A stretch of 64,000 nt of DNA. Origin: Flavobacteriaceae bacterium MAR_2009_75. GTDB taxonomy: Bacteria > Bacteroidota > Bacteroidia > Flavobacteriales > Flavobacteriaceae. The notes under the pieces are model-generated. The model ran no database searches and was not told where the DNA came from. It worked only from the letters and a program-made list of their open reading frames with translations. A program made the position numbers and the translations under genes. This document shows, piece by piece, positions 53,705-61,405 of this stretch; position 1 is the stretch's first letter; the number at the start of each line of letters is the position of its first letter. Location of the stretch: the NCBI GenBank assembly GCA_002813285.1, contig PHTZ01000001.1:3347501-3411500 (forward strand), in the 5' to 3' direction.

Positions 53705-54745
53705 GTGGAGGCAAAAAAGAAAGATATACGGGCACTGACCAAAGAGCAGCTGAGAGATTTCTTCGTTTCTCAGGGCGATAAAGCCTTTCGAGGCAATCAA
53801 GTCTACGAGTGGCTTTGGCAGAAATCGGCACATTCGTTCGAGGGCATGACCAACCTTTCAAAAGCTACGCGAGATATGTTGGAGGCCAATTTCGTGATCA
53901 ACCACATTAAGGTCGATCAGATGCAACGAAGTAACGATGGTACGATAAAGAATGCCGTCCGTTTGCATGACAATTTGGTGGTAGAGTCGGTTTTGATACC
54001 CACAAGTTCGAGAACCACGGCCTGTGTTTCAAGTCAAGTGGGCTGCAGTCTAGATTGCCGTTTTTGTGCTACAGCGCGGTTAAAACGTATGCGCAACTTG
54101 AATCCTGATGAGATATATGATCAGGTTGTGGCCATAGATAACGAAAGTAGATTGTACTTTGACCGACCACTTAGTAATATAGTTTTTATGGGGATGGGCG
54201 AACCCTTAATGAACTATAACAATGTGCTCAAGGCTATCGATAAGATTACATCTACAGAAGGTCTGGCTATGTCTCCTAAGCGTATTACCGTGTCTACTTC
54301 GGGTGTGCCCAAGATGATCAAGAAAATGGCAGACGATGGGGTGAGGTTTAAATTGGCCGTATCGCTTCATTCGGCCATAGATGAAATACGTACCCGAATA
54401 ATGCCTTTCAATGCGACCTTTACTTTAGCCGATTTACGGGAAGCTTTGGTGTATTGGTACACTAAGACCAAAAGTAGAATCACCTATGAATACGTAGTTT
54501 GGAACGGTATTAACGACACCCAAAAAGATGTAGATGCCTTGGTCGATTTTTGCAGGTTCGCACCTTCAAAAGTAAATCTCATCGAGTATAACCCGATTGA
54601 TGATGGCGAGTTTCAACAGGCCTCCAATTCGGCTATCGATATGTACGTGAATACTTTGGAAAGAAATGGTATTACGGTAACCGTTAGACGTTCACGGGGT
54701 AAAGATATTGATGCAGCTTGCGGGCAATTGGCTAACAAGCAGTAA
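53705..54745 (+). CDS. rlmN: 23S rRNA/tRNA adenine-C2 methyltransferase RlmN
   Basis: 346 residues starting at GTG (VEAKKKDIRALTKEQL); the in-frame TTG at 53666 lies inside the upstream terminator. The radical-SAM motif is GCSLDCRFCATA; the SAM-binding GMGEPLMNYNNV and the C-terminal Cys in DIDAACGQLA, which forms the methyl-transfer intermediate, are present. It methylates A2503 of 23S rRNA and A37 of some tRNAs. Confidence 0.96.
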   Translation: MEAKKKDIRALTKEQLRDFFVSQGDKAFRGNQVYEWLWQKSAHSFEGMTNLSKATRDMLEANFVINHIKVDQMQRSNDGTIKNAVRLHDNLVVESVLIPTSSRTTACVSSQVGCSLDCRFCATARLKRMRNLNPDEIYDQVVAIDNESRLYFDRPLSNIVFMGMGEPLMNYNNVLKAIDKITSTEGLAMSPKRITVSTSGVPKMIKKMADDGVRFKLAVSLHSAIDEIRTRIMPFNATFTLADLREALVYWYTKTKSRITYEYVVWNGINDTQKDVDALVDFCRFAPSKVNLIEYNPIDDGEFQQASNSAIDMYVNTLERNGITVTVRRSRGKDIDAACGQLANKQ

Positions 54746-54883
54746 TTTAAGCATACTTGTATTATTGATATCGGTTTGTACAATCGATTTGACTTTCCCA
54801 TTTGTCGGATAGAGAGGCATACTGCTAGTATTTTTCCTAAATTTACCCTTTCACTGTTAAACCGTGAGAATAAACCGAACTAC

Positions 54884-55861
54884 TTGAAAATTGTAGCGCA
54901 AATAAAAGAACCGGTAAGTCAAGAAATGGAACTTTTTGAAACAAAGTTCCGAGACGCCATGTCTTCAAAAGTGGCGCTATTAAATCGAATCACCTATTAC
55001 ATCGTAAATCGTAAGGGCAAGCAAATGAGGCCCATGTTCGTTTTTTTAACGGCGAAATTGCTCAGCAACGGTAATGTTAACGATAGAACGTATAGAGGTG
55101 CGGCAGTAATCGAATTGATCCATACAGCTACCTTGGTACACGATGATGTGGTTGATGAAAGTGGCAAACGTAGGGGATTCTTTTCTATCAATGCACTTTG
55201 GAAAAATAAAATTGCGGTCCTAGTTGGCGATTATCTTTTATCTAAAGGCCTGTTGTTATCAATCGACAATGAAGATTTTGACCTTCTTAAAATTATTTCC
55301 GTCGCAGTGCGAGAAATGAGTGAAGGGGAGCTTTTACAAATCGAAAAGGCCAGACGCCTTGATATTACCGAAGAGGTGTACTATGATATTATTCGCCAAA
55401 AAACGGCGACGCTTATTGCAGCTTGCTGTAGTCTAGGTGCTTGTTCGGTAAAACCGGAATCTTCTGATGTAGAGACTTTTCGCGAATTTGGTGAACTCTG
55501 CGGTATGGCTTTCCAGATTAAAGATGATCTTTTCGATTATGGGGAAGCGAAAATTGGCAAACCTACAGGTATAGATATTAAAGAACAAAAGATGACCCTG
55601 CCGCTCATTTATACTTTGAACAATTGCTCTAAAGCTGAAAAGCGATGGCTTATCAATTCCGTCAAGAATCATAATAAAGATAAAAAGCGTGTCAAAGAGG
55701 TGATTGCTTTTGTAAAAGATCGTGGCGGCCTTGAGTATGCAGTAGAAAAAATGCTAGAATTTAAAGAGAGGGCACTTGCTCTTTTAATGGCTTACCCTGA
55801 GTCTGAATATCGAAATTCTCTTGAGCTAATGGTCAATTATGTAGTCGACCGAAAAAAGTAA
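54884..55861 (+). CDS. Polyprenyl (octaprenyl-type) diphosphate synthase
   Basis: 325 residues from TTG at 54884 (KIVAQIKEPVSQEMELFE); the open frame extends upstream to 54776 without family-like sequence. The first Asp-rich motif is HTATLVHDDVVDESG and the second is FQIKDDLFDY. These bind Mg and the allylic substrate. The motif spacing fits long-chain trans-prenyl transferases used for menaquinone side chains, though the chain length is not certain. Confidence 0.92.
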   Translation: MKIVAQIKEPVSQEMELFETKFRDAMSSKVALLNRITYYIVNRKGKQMRPMFVFLTAKLLSNGNVNDRTYRGAAVIELIHTATLVHDDVVDESGKRRGFFSINALWKNKIAVLVGDYLLSKGLLLSIDNEDFDLLKIISVAVREMSEGELLQIEKARRLDITEEVYYDIIRQKTATLIAACCSLGACSVKPESSDVETFREFGELCGMAFQIKDDLFDYGEAKIGKPTGIDIKEQKMTLPLIYTLNNCSKAEKRWLINSVKNHNKDKKRVKEVIAFVKDRGGLEYAVEKMLEFKERALALLMAYPESEYRNSLELMVNYVVDRKK

Positions 55862-55949
55862 AATTGGCTTTTTATATATTTTTTTCTTGCATAGGCAACC
55901 TTTTTCAATTGAGCTGCGTCTATCTTTATAGAGACCATCAACTGAGCAA

Positions 55950-56510
55950 TTGAAAATTATTTCAATATACAATAGCGAGAAACAGCTGATACGCAAATCG
56001 ATTTCTGGTAAGCGTGAGGCTCAACAACGGCTTTATGATAAATATTCGCCCTTGATGTTAAGTGTGTGCAGACGCTATGTAAAAGATGTGCATTTTGCCG
56101 AAGATGTTATGGTCTCCGGTTTTGTCAAGGTATTTAAAAGCTTGAACAGTTTTAGGGGTGAAGGTAGTTTTGAGGGATGGATTCGTAAGATTATGGTAAG
56201 GGAATGTATTTCACATCTACGCAAAAATCAATTTGTGGTTTTTGACGATAGTGTTTTTGAAGAATCATGTTTGAAGATTCAGGATGAAAACCCAATGGAT
56301 GTCGAATATATTCAGCATTTGATAGATTCGTTACCTGACGGTTACCGTGCAGTGTTCGTGCTCTATGCGGTAGAAGGCTACAAACACCAAGAAATTGCCC
56401 AAGAACTGGGTATATCACAAAGTACCTCTAAATCACAACTGTTCAAGGCCCGTAAATGGCTTCAAGAAAAATTAAAAGAACAAAATAGTATAGGTCATGC
56501 AACCAGATGA
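55950..56510 (+). CDS. ECF-type RNA polymerase sigma factor
   Basis: 186 residues from TTG. Region 2 is QRLYDKYSPLMLSVCRRYVKD to FRGEGSFEGWIRKIMVREC; region 4 is LPDGYRAVFVLYAVEGYKHQEIAQELGISQSTSKSQL. It is short, like ECF sigmas. Its stop overlaps the following anti-sigma-like gene by 14 bp, so the two are translationally coupled. Confidence 0.92.
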   Translation: MKIISIYNSEKQLIRKSISGKREAQQRLYDKYSPLMLSVCRRYVKDVHFAEDVMVSGFVKVFKSLNSFRGEGSFEGWIRKIMVRECISHLRKNQFVVFDDSVFEESCLKIQDENPMDVEYIQHLIDSLPDGYRAVFVLYAVEGYKHQEIAQELGISQSTSKSQLFKARKWLQEKLKEQNSIGHATR

Positions 56511-57246
56511 ATTTGATGAGTATATAAAGAATAGGCTAGAGCAGCGACAGCTGCAACCGTCTACCAATGCTTGGGAACGAATTCAAAAACAACTTGAAAT
56601 CAGTCCGAAGCCTGTTCGAAAGCCCTATTTTAAATATACCGTGGCAGCTAGTTTAATTGGTTTTCTACTGGTTTCAATCTTCTACTTTAAAGGCTCTCAA
56701 GAGTCGAACGAGCCGACAGAGGTGGTCGATACGAAAAAAATGGAAACTCAACTTGATAATTCAGTAACGACCCAAGAAAGTGAAATCGTGGTCGAAAATC
56801 TTGAAATAGATGAGGTGGCGAAGAGCCGTAACCATGAACAAGAGCAAATTGTGAGTGTGAACTCTGAATATACTTCTCCACCAAATGCTGAGCATGTGAT
56901 GGTCGAAGACCATGTGAAAGACGAGTCAAAAGAGATTTTACTCGCCCTAGACACCTCCGAAGTGCTCATTGATACTAAAATCGATGAGGTCATAGCCCAG
57001 GTTGAACTTCTAGAAAAAGGGAACGCTACTGTGTCAGATGCTGAGATAGATTCTTTGTTGCAAGAAGCGCAACGTGAAATTGTTCTACAAACCACAATTC
57101 ACCGTAGTGATGGTAAAGTAGATGCAATGGCTCTGTTGGCAGGTGTCGAAGATGAATTGGATCAATCGTTTAGAGATCAGATTTTCGAGACCCTTAAAGA
57201 CCGCTTTCTTAGGGTGAAAACAGCAGTGGCCACTAGAAATCAATGA
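56497..57246 (+). CDS. Single-span membrane protein, probable anti-sigma factor
   Basis: 249 residues. The cytoplasmic N-terminus (MQPDEFDEYIKNRLEQRQLQ) is followed by one membrane helix at about residues 48-66 (YTVAASLIGFLLVSIFYFKG) and a long acidic periplasmic tail. The topology and the overlap with the sigma gene suggest a membrane anti-sigma factor. No ZAS-type His-Cys motif is visible. A structural role cannot be excluded. Confidence 0.65.
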   Translation: MQPDEFDEYIKNRLEQRQLQPSTNAWERIQKQLEISPKPVRKPYFKYTVAASLIGFLLVSIFYFKGSQESNEPTEVVDTKKMETQLDNSVTTQESEIVVENLEIDEVAKSRNHEQEQIVSVNSEYTSPPNAEHVMVEDHVKDESKEILLALDTSEVLIDTKIDEVIAQVELLEKGNATVSDAEIDSLLQEAQREIVLQTTIHRSDGKVDAMALLAGVEDELDQSFRDQIFETLKDRFLRVKTAVATRNQ

Positions 57247-57328
57247 ATATTTATCATAGAATATTCGACCTCGTTCACAATGGGGCAGGGCGGAGTTTGT
57301 TCATCAATCACTAATCAAATCAAAAATC

Positions 57329-58402
57329 ATGAAAACTATTTTTACTTACTTACAGTTACTTATGCTCACTTTTTTGTGCCAACAGATAGTAGCCCAAGAA
57401 GACGAGATCCTAGCTTTTAAGATCGAACAACTTGAAGGTAAGAAAGAGGTGATAACCCTGAATGAGCGAGAAGCCCTTAAAAATGAAGTGGAGTCAATCA
57501 ATAATCGATTAAAGAATGAGGAGCTAAGTCTTGAGGAAGCGGATTCTCTGAAAAAGAAGGCCGCAGAGAAGAGAGCAAAAAACATTGAAAATAAGTTGGC
57601 CATAATTGATAATTCGATAGATCTGCTAAAAAGAAACGGAAGTACAGATTTGAATTTAGAGGTAAGTAATGTCGAAATAGCAATTGGTGGTAAAGATGAA
57701 AGTGGTGATGTGCTATTCGGGGTCAAATATAACTCGGGAAATCAGAAAAAAATAGTTTATGATAAGCGAACCTATAGCAACCCTATAGTTTCCATTGGTT
57801 TAAATAATGCTATAATTAAAGGGCAGTCGTTAGACGATTCGCCATACAAAGTAGGGGGCAGTCGTTTTTTTGAACTGGGGTGGATTTGGAAAACTAGAGT
57901 GTTCAAAAACTCAAATGCCCTCCGTTTTCATTATGGGGCATCAATTCAATTTAACGGATTGAAACCCATCGATAATCAATATTTTGTTGTTGAAGATGGT
58001 CAAGCTCAATTACAGGTGTTCGACGAAGATTTAAAAAAGTCGAAATTAAGAATGGATAATCTTGTTTTACCTATAAATTTTGAATTTGGCCCTTCTAAAT
58101 TATCGATTTCAGATGAGAAGATTCGTTATGATATTCACAATCAATTTCGAATCGGTCTAGGGGGCTATGCCGGGGTTAATTTAGGTACCCGTCAGAAAAT
58201 AAAGTATGATGTAGATGGTGAGACCGTAAAAGAAAAATTAAAGCGCAGCTATAACACCAGCAATTTTATCTACGGACTCAGCGCTTATATCGGTTTTGAT
58301 TCGGTTCAGTTGTATGCTAAGTACGATTTAAATCCGATTTTTAAAGATGCTGCCGTTGACCAAAGGAATGTTTCGTTAGGTCTACGATTCGATTTGGATT
58401 AA
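57329..58402 (+). CDS. Outer-membrane beta-barrel protein with coiled-coil N-terminus
   Basis: 357 residues with a signal peptide ending in QQIVAQ. Residues about 25-100 are a charged coiled coil (LKNEELSLEEADSLKKKAAE). The rest alternates hydrophobic strands and ends in VSLGLRFDLD, a typical barrel C-terminus. It follows the sigma/anti-sigma pair and may be its target or signal protein. The function is unknown. Confidence 0.72.
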   Translation: MKTIFTYLQLLMLTFLCQQIVAQEDEILAFKIEQLEGKKEVITLNEREALKNEVESINNRLKNEELSLEEADSLKKKAAEKRAKNIENKLAIIDNSIDLLKRNGSTDLNLEVSNVEIAIGGKDESGDVLFGVKYNSGNQKKIVYDKRTYSNPIVSIGLNNAIIKGQSLDDSPYKVGGSRFFELGWIWKTRVFKNSNALRFHYGASIQFNGLKPIDNQYFVVEDGQAQLQVFDEDLKKSKLRMDNLVLPINFEFGPSKLSISDEKIRYDIHNQFRIGLGGYAGVNLGTRQKIKYDVDGETVKEKLKRSYNTSNFIYGLSAYIGFDSVQLYAKYDLNPIFKDAAVDQRNVSLGLRFDLD

Positions 58403-58633
58403 ACCTTTCTCCATTTCCTCGGTAAACTCATTTTCAAAATAAACCCTTTTGCAATGAGAACATTCGGCTATTTTTTTAGATGATATCTTAAAAATGCGAA
58501 TCCAAAATAAATGAAACCAATTACTGGTTCGTGAAATAGTCAGCGTGCCTGTCTGCTCACAATAGGGGCATGAAACATGGGGTAGCCTTTTAATCTCAGT
58601 TTTGCCCGGTCTGGTTCCAAAAAAAAGAATCAT
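58382..58633 (-). CDS. Zinc-ribbon domain protein
   Basis: 83 residues with two CxxC pairs (VSCPYCEQTG and AECSHCKRVYF) separated by a hydrophobic stretch, the pattern of a small zinc ribbon. Its end overlaps the barrel-protein gene by 21 bp on the opposite strand. The role is unknown. Confidence 0.75.
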   Translation of the reverse strand: MILFFGTRPGKTEIKRLPHVSCPYCEQTGTLTISRTSNWFHLFWIRIFKISSKKIAECSHCKRVYFENEFTEEMEKGLIQIES

Positions 58634-58652
58634 AGAATCTATATTGATAATT

Positions 58653-58720
58653 CAACCTAAAATAAGAAACCTTCAGTAACTCTCGACATTCATCTGAAGA
58701 AGTTGCTGAAGGTTACTTTT
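58653..58720 (-). terminator. Terminator of the SIMPL gene
   Basis: A long stem, AACCTTCAG with CTGAAGGTT plus flanking AACT/AGTT, lies just after the SIMPL stop in minus-strand sense, with a T-rich tail. Confidence 0.65.
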
Positions 58721-58730
58721 ACGTGCAATA

Positions 58731-59339
58731 TTAAAGAAGTTCAAAAGTTACGGAAATGTAATAATCTCTATTGGTTTTAATATTACCATAGTATAGCGAC
58801 TCTTGAATTTTAGAATGATTGGTATCACTGATCATCATGGCTTTACCCACTTTTCTGCCCACCTTGGTTGCAATGGCATTTGCTTTTTTCTTTGCATTTT
58901 CAAAGGCCTTTTCGGCATAAGTGGCAGCTTGTTCCTGATCGAGTTCAAACTCCAAGCTCGATTCTGACCTCGATACCCCAATGCTTTTGACACTTAAAAA
59001 CTTTTTCATTTCTTCCATAGATTTTGTCCTGAATTCAACAATGATTCCTTCTTTTTCGTAACCCAAAAGATTATAGGCGAATACGTCTTCTTTCAAAGTA
59101 CTCGAAGAAATTCCGGCCTTTTCCAACTTATCGTAGTACCCGCTTTTTACTTCCGATAAACTAATGGTTTGCGCGTCATAATACACATTATTAAGACTTA
59201 CCACCATTTTACTAATATATTCGGGACCCATGTTGTACTCGAAGGTACCATTTACAGTAATGCTGTGGGTATCTGTTTGTGCCTGTATAGTGCCCAATGA
59301 AATGATTGTTAATGCAATTGATAGAAAAAGCTTTTTCAT
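58731..59339 (-). CDS. SIMPL (DUF541) domain exported protein
   Basis: 202 residues with a signal peptide (MKKLFLSIALTIISLGTIQAQ). The family pattern is ITVNGTFEYNMGPEYISKMVV near the start and AEKAFENAKKKANAIATKVG in the last third. SIMPL proteins are periplasmic or membrane-associated and of unclear function; some are tied to oxidative stress. It is a single gene with its own terminator. Confidence 0.85.
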   Translation of the reverse strand: MKKLFLSIALTIISLGTIQAQTDTHSITVNGTFEYNMGPEYISKMVVSLNNVYYDAQTISLSEVKSGYYDKLEKAGISSSTLKEDVFAYNLLGYEKEGIIVEFRTKSMEEMKKFLSVKSIGVSRSESSLEFELDQEQAATYAEKAFENAKKKANAIATKVGRKVGKAMMISDTNHSKIQESLYYGNIKTNRDYYISVTFELL

Positions 59340-59417
59340 AAATGTAGTTTTTGAAAGACCCTTCGGCCTATATTAATTTACTAATAGGTTAACGGTAGCG
59401 GGATGTATAATCTTATA

Positions 59418-59837
59418 TTAAAGAAATAGAAAGGATGCAGTAATCATCCAAATGCCAATAAAGATGCCCACTAGACCTAATTTACCTTGTTTTGGGGCAA
59501 TTTTTTCACGTAGTTCGGCAGCCTTGGCTTGGGCGTGTGCGTTATTGGATAATATCATTTTGTTGATCAAACTTGAACCCAATAAAAAGCCAAGGCTGAC
59601 TGAAACTAGGTTGCCTGTTAACAAGGTTGCCCACCAAATCGGCGCTGAGCTTAACCAATTAAGGTTCAAAATGGCGGTAATAATTCCCCAAAGCCCCCAG
59701 AAACAAAAAACGATACCTATCCATCCTTGATAAGGTTCTATTTTTTCAAGAAGCTCATGGGCATTTGGTTTTTTTGATAGTAATAAAGAAGGTACTGCGA
59801 TAATACTTAAAAGTATAAGTGAAATTCCCCAAATCAT
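59418..59837 (-). CDS. Four-span membrane protein with internal repeat
   Basis: 139 residues. Four hydrophobic helices are evident. The motif [20 protein letters not shown] in the first half recurs as [20 protein letters not shown] in the second, so the protein is an internal duplication of a two-helix unit. No named function was recognised. Confidence 0.65.
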   Translation of the reverse strand: MIWGISLILLSIIAVPSLLLSKKPNAHELLEKIEPYQGWIGIVFCFWGLWGIITAILNLNWLSSAPIWWATLLTGNLVSVSLGFLLGSSLINKMILSNNAHAQAKAAELREKIAPKQGKLGLVGIFIGIWMITASFLFL

Positions 59838-60031
59838 AATTTTAAAATTTGTGACCCTAAAGGTCGGTTGTGGTTAATATTATTTTGTTTTCTTACGTAC
59901 AAAGATGGTGTGATAAGGTCTGCTACATTACCCTAATACCAGTGAAAATAACATCCCTGAAAACAGGGTAGATAACATCAAGCCGTCTTGTTAAATTAAT
60001 CTTAAACGGCTGTCTTCACTTGAGGTGTATG

Positions 60032-60061
60032 GGTTTAAACCTTACCTTGTTTTAAAACAAG
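60032..60061 (+). promoter_or_regulatory. Twin palindromes before the sorbosone dehydrogenase-like gene
   Basis: GGTTTAAACC (60032-60041) and CTTGTTTTAAAACAAG (60046-60061) are perfect palindromes separated by 4 bp, the second ending 5 bp before the ATG. TACCTTG between them could be a -7 box. They could bind a regulator or fold in the RNA over the start. Confidence 0.4.
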
Positions 60062-60065
60062 TACA

Positions 60066-61337
60066 ATGAAAAAAATAGGGTTATTTATATTAAGCTTTAC
60101 GGTCTTTATGGCCTGTAAAGAAGAAAAAAAGGTCTCGGAAGAGACAAAGGAAAATCTGGCTGAAAGTGGTCCGGTTACTGTAGAAACGGCAATTGGTCCC
60201 TTAGAGTTGGCAGCTCCGTTTTCGTCTGAGCCTGTAACCAAACAGAGTAAGGTAATTGGTTGGGAAGGTGACAAAAAACCAGTTGCTCCTCAAGGTTTTA
60301 CAGTTACTAAATTTGCCGATGAGCTCAAGCATCCTAGGTGGACGTATATTGCACCTAACGATGACATATTCGTGGCCGAGTCTGATACAAAGAACAGCGC
60401 AGACCAGATTACATTGCTGCGTGATACGAACAGCGACGGAGAGGTCGATGAACGTCACATTTTTGCTGATGGCCTTAACCAAAACTTTGGGATGTTGGTT
60501 TTAAACGGATATTTTTATGTGGCCAATACTGATGGTCTCTACCGTTATCCTTATAAGGAAGGACAAATTAAGCTCGAGGGCGAAGGAGAGAAAATTGTTG
60601 AACTTTCTGCTAGCGGATACAATAATCATTGGACACGAAATATTATCACCAATAAAGAGGGTACGAAAATTTACATTTCTGTAGGGTCTGCCAGTAATGT
60701 AGGTGACCAAGGTATGGAAAAAGAAGAGCGTAGAGCTAACATCTTAGAAGTGAATCCTGATGGTAGCGGTGAGATTGTCTATGCTGACGGATTGCGTAAT
60801 CCTGTCGGCATGGACTGGAACCCGATTACAGGAGATCTTTGGACAGCCGTGAACGAACGTGATAAAATAGGAAACGATTTGGTGCCTGATTATATAACCA
60901 GCGTGCAAAAAGGGGGCTGGTATGGTTGGCCTTATAGTTATTATGGCGACATTAAAGACCCGAGATGGAAAGATGATCCACACCAAGAGATGGTAGATAA
61001 GGCAATTGTACCTGATGTACCGGTAGGTAATCACACCGCATCTTTAGGCTTGGTGTTCTACGGTGCAGACCAGTTTCCGGCGAAATATAAGAACGGGGCG
61101 TTTGTAGGGCAACATGGTTCATGGAACCGTGCAGTTTTTTCTGGGTATAAGGTTTTGTTTGTTCCTTTTGAAAATGGAAAACCACAACCTCCACAAGATT
61201 TCTTAACCGGCTTTATCGCCGATGAAGAAGCTGGTGAAGTTTATGGCCGCCCTGTATGTGTTGCTGTAGCTACAGATGGTTCATTATTGGTAAACGATGA
61301 TGATAGCGGAGTTATATGGAAGGTTAGCGCCGAATAA
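60066..61337 (+). CDS. L-sorbosone/glucose dehydrogenase-like lipoprotein
   Basis: 423 residues. The lipobox TVFMAC gives a lipidated Cys at about residue 17. The mature part is a six-bladed propeller of the PQQ-dependent soluble sugar dehydrogenase (sorbosone dehydrogenase) family: HPRWTYIAPNDDIFVAES, GLRNPVGMDWNPITGDLW, GGWYGWPYSYYG and GQHGSWNRAVFSGYKV. It would oxidise a sugar or aldose at the cell envelope if supplied with PQQ; the substrate is unproven. Confidence 0.85.
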   Translation: MKKIGLFILSFTVFMACKEEKKVSEETKENLAESGPVTVETAIGPLELAAPFSSEPVTKQSKVIGWEGDKKPVAPQGFTVTKFADELKHPRWTYIAPNDDIFVAESDTKNSADQITLLRDTNSDGEVDERHIFADGLNQNFGMLVLNGYFYVANTDGLYRYPYKEGQIKLEGEGEKIVELSASGYNNHWTRNIITNKEGTKIYISVGSASNVGDQGMEKEERRANILEVNPDGSGEIVYADGLRNPVGMDWNPITGDLWTAVNERDKIGNDLVPDYITSVQKGGWYGWPYSYYGDIKDPRWKDDPHQEMVDKAIVPDVPVGNHTASLGLVFYGADQFPAKYKNGAFVGQHGSWNRAVFSGYKVLFVPFENGKPQPPQDFLTGFIADEEAGEVYGRPVCVAVATDGSLLVNDDDSGVIWKVSAE

Positions 61338-61360
61338 GCCAAAATCAATCTTAGAATGTA

Positions 61361-61394
61361 AATAGTGCCTATCTTTAGGCACTATTTTCTTTTT
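61361..61394 (+). terminator. Terminator before dnaG
   Basis: AATAGTGCCTA (61361-61371) pairs with TAGGCACTATT (61376-61386), then TCTTTTTT. It lies only about 12 bp before the dnaG start codon. Confidence 0.85.
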
Positions 61395-61405
61395 TACCAA
61401 TTACA

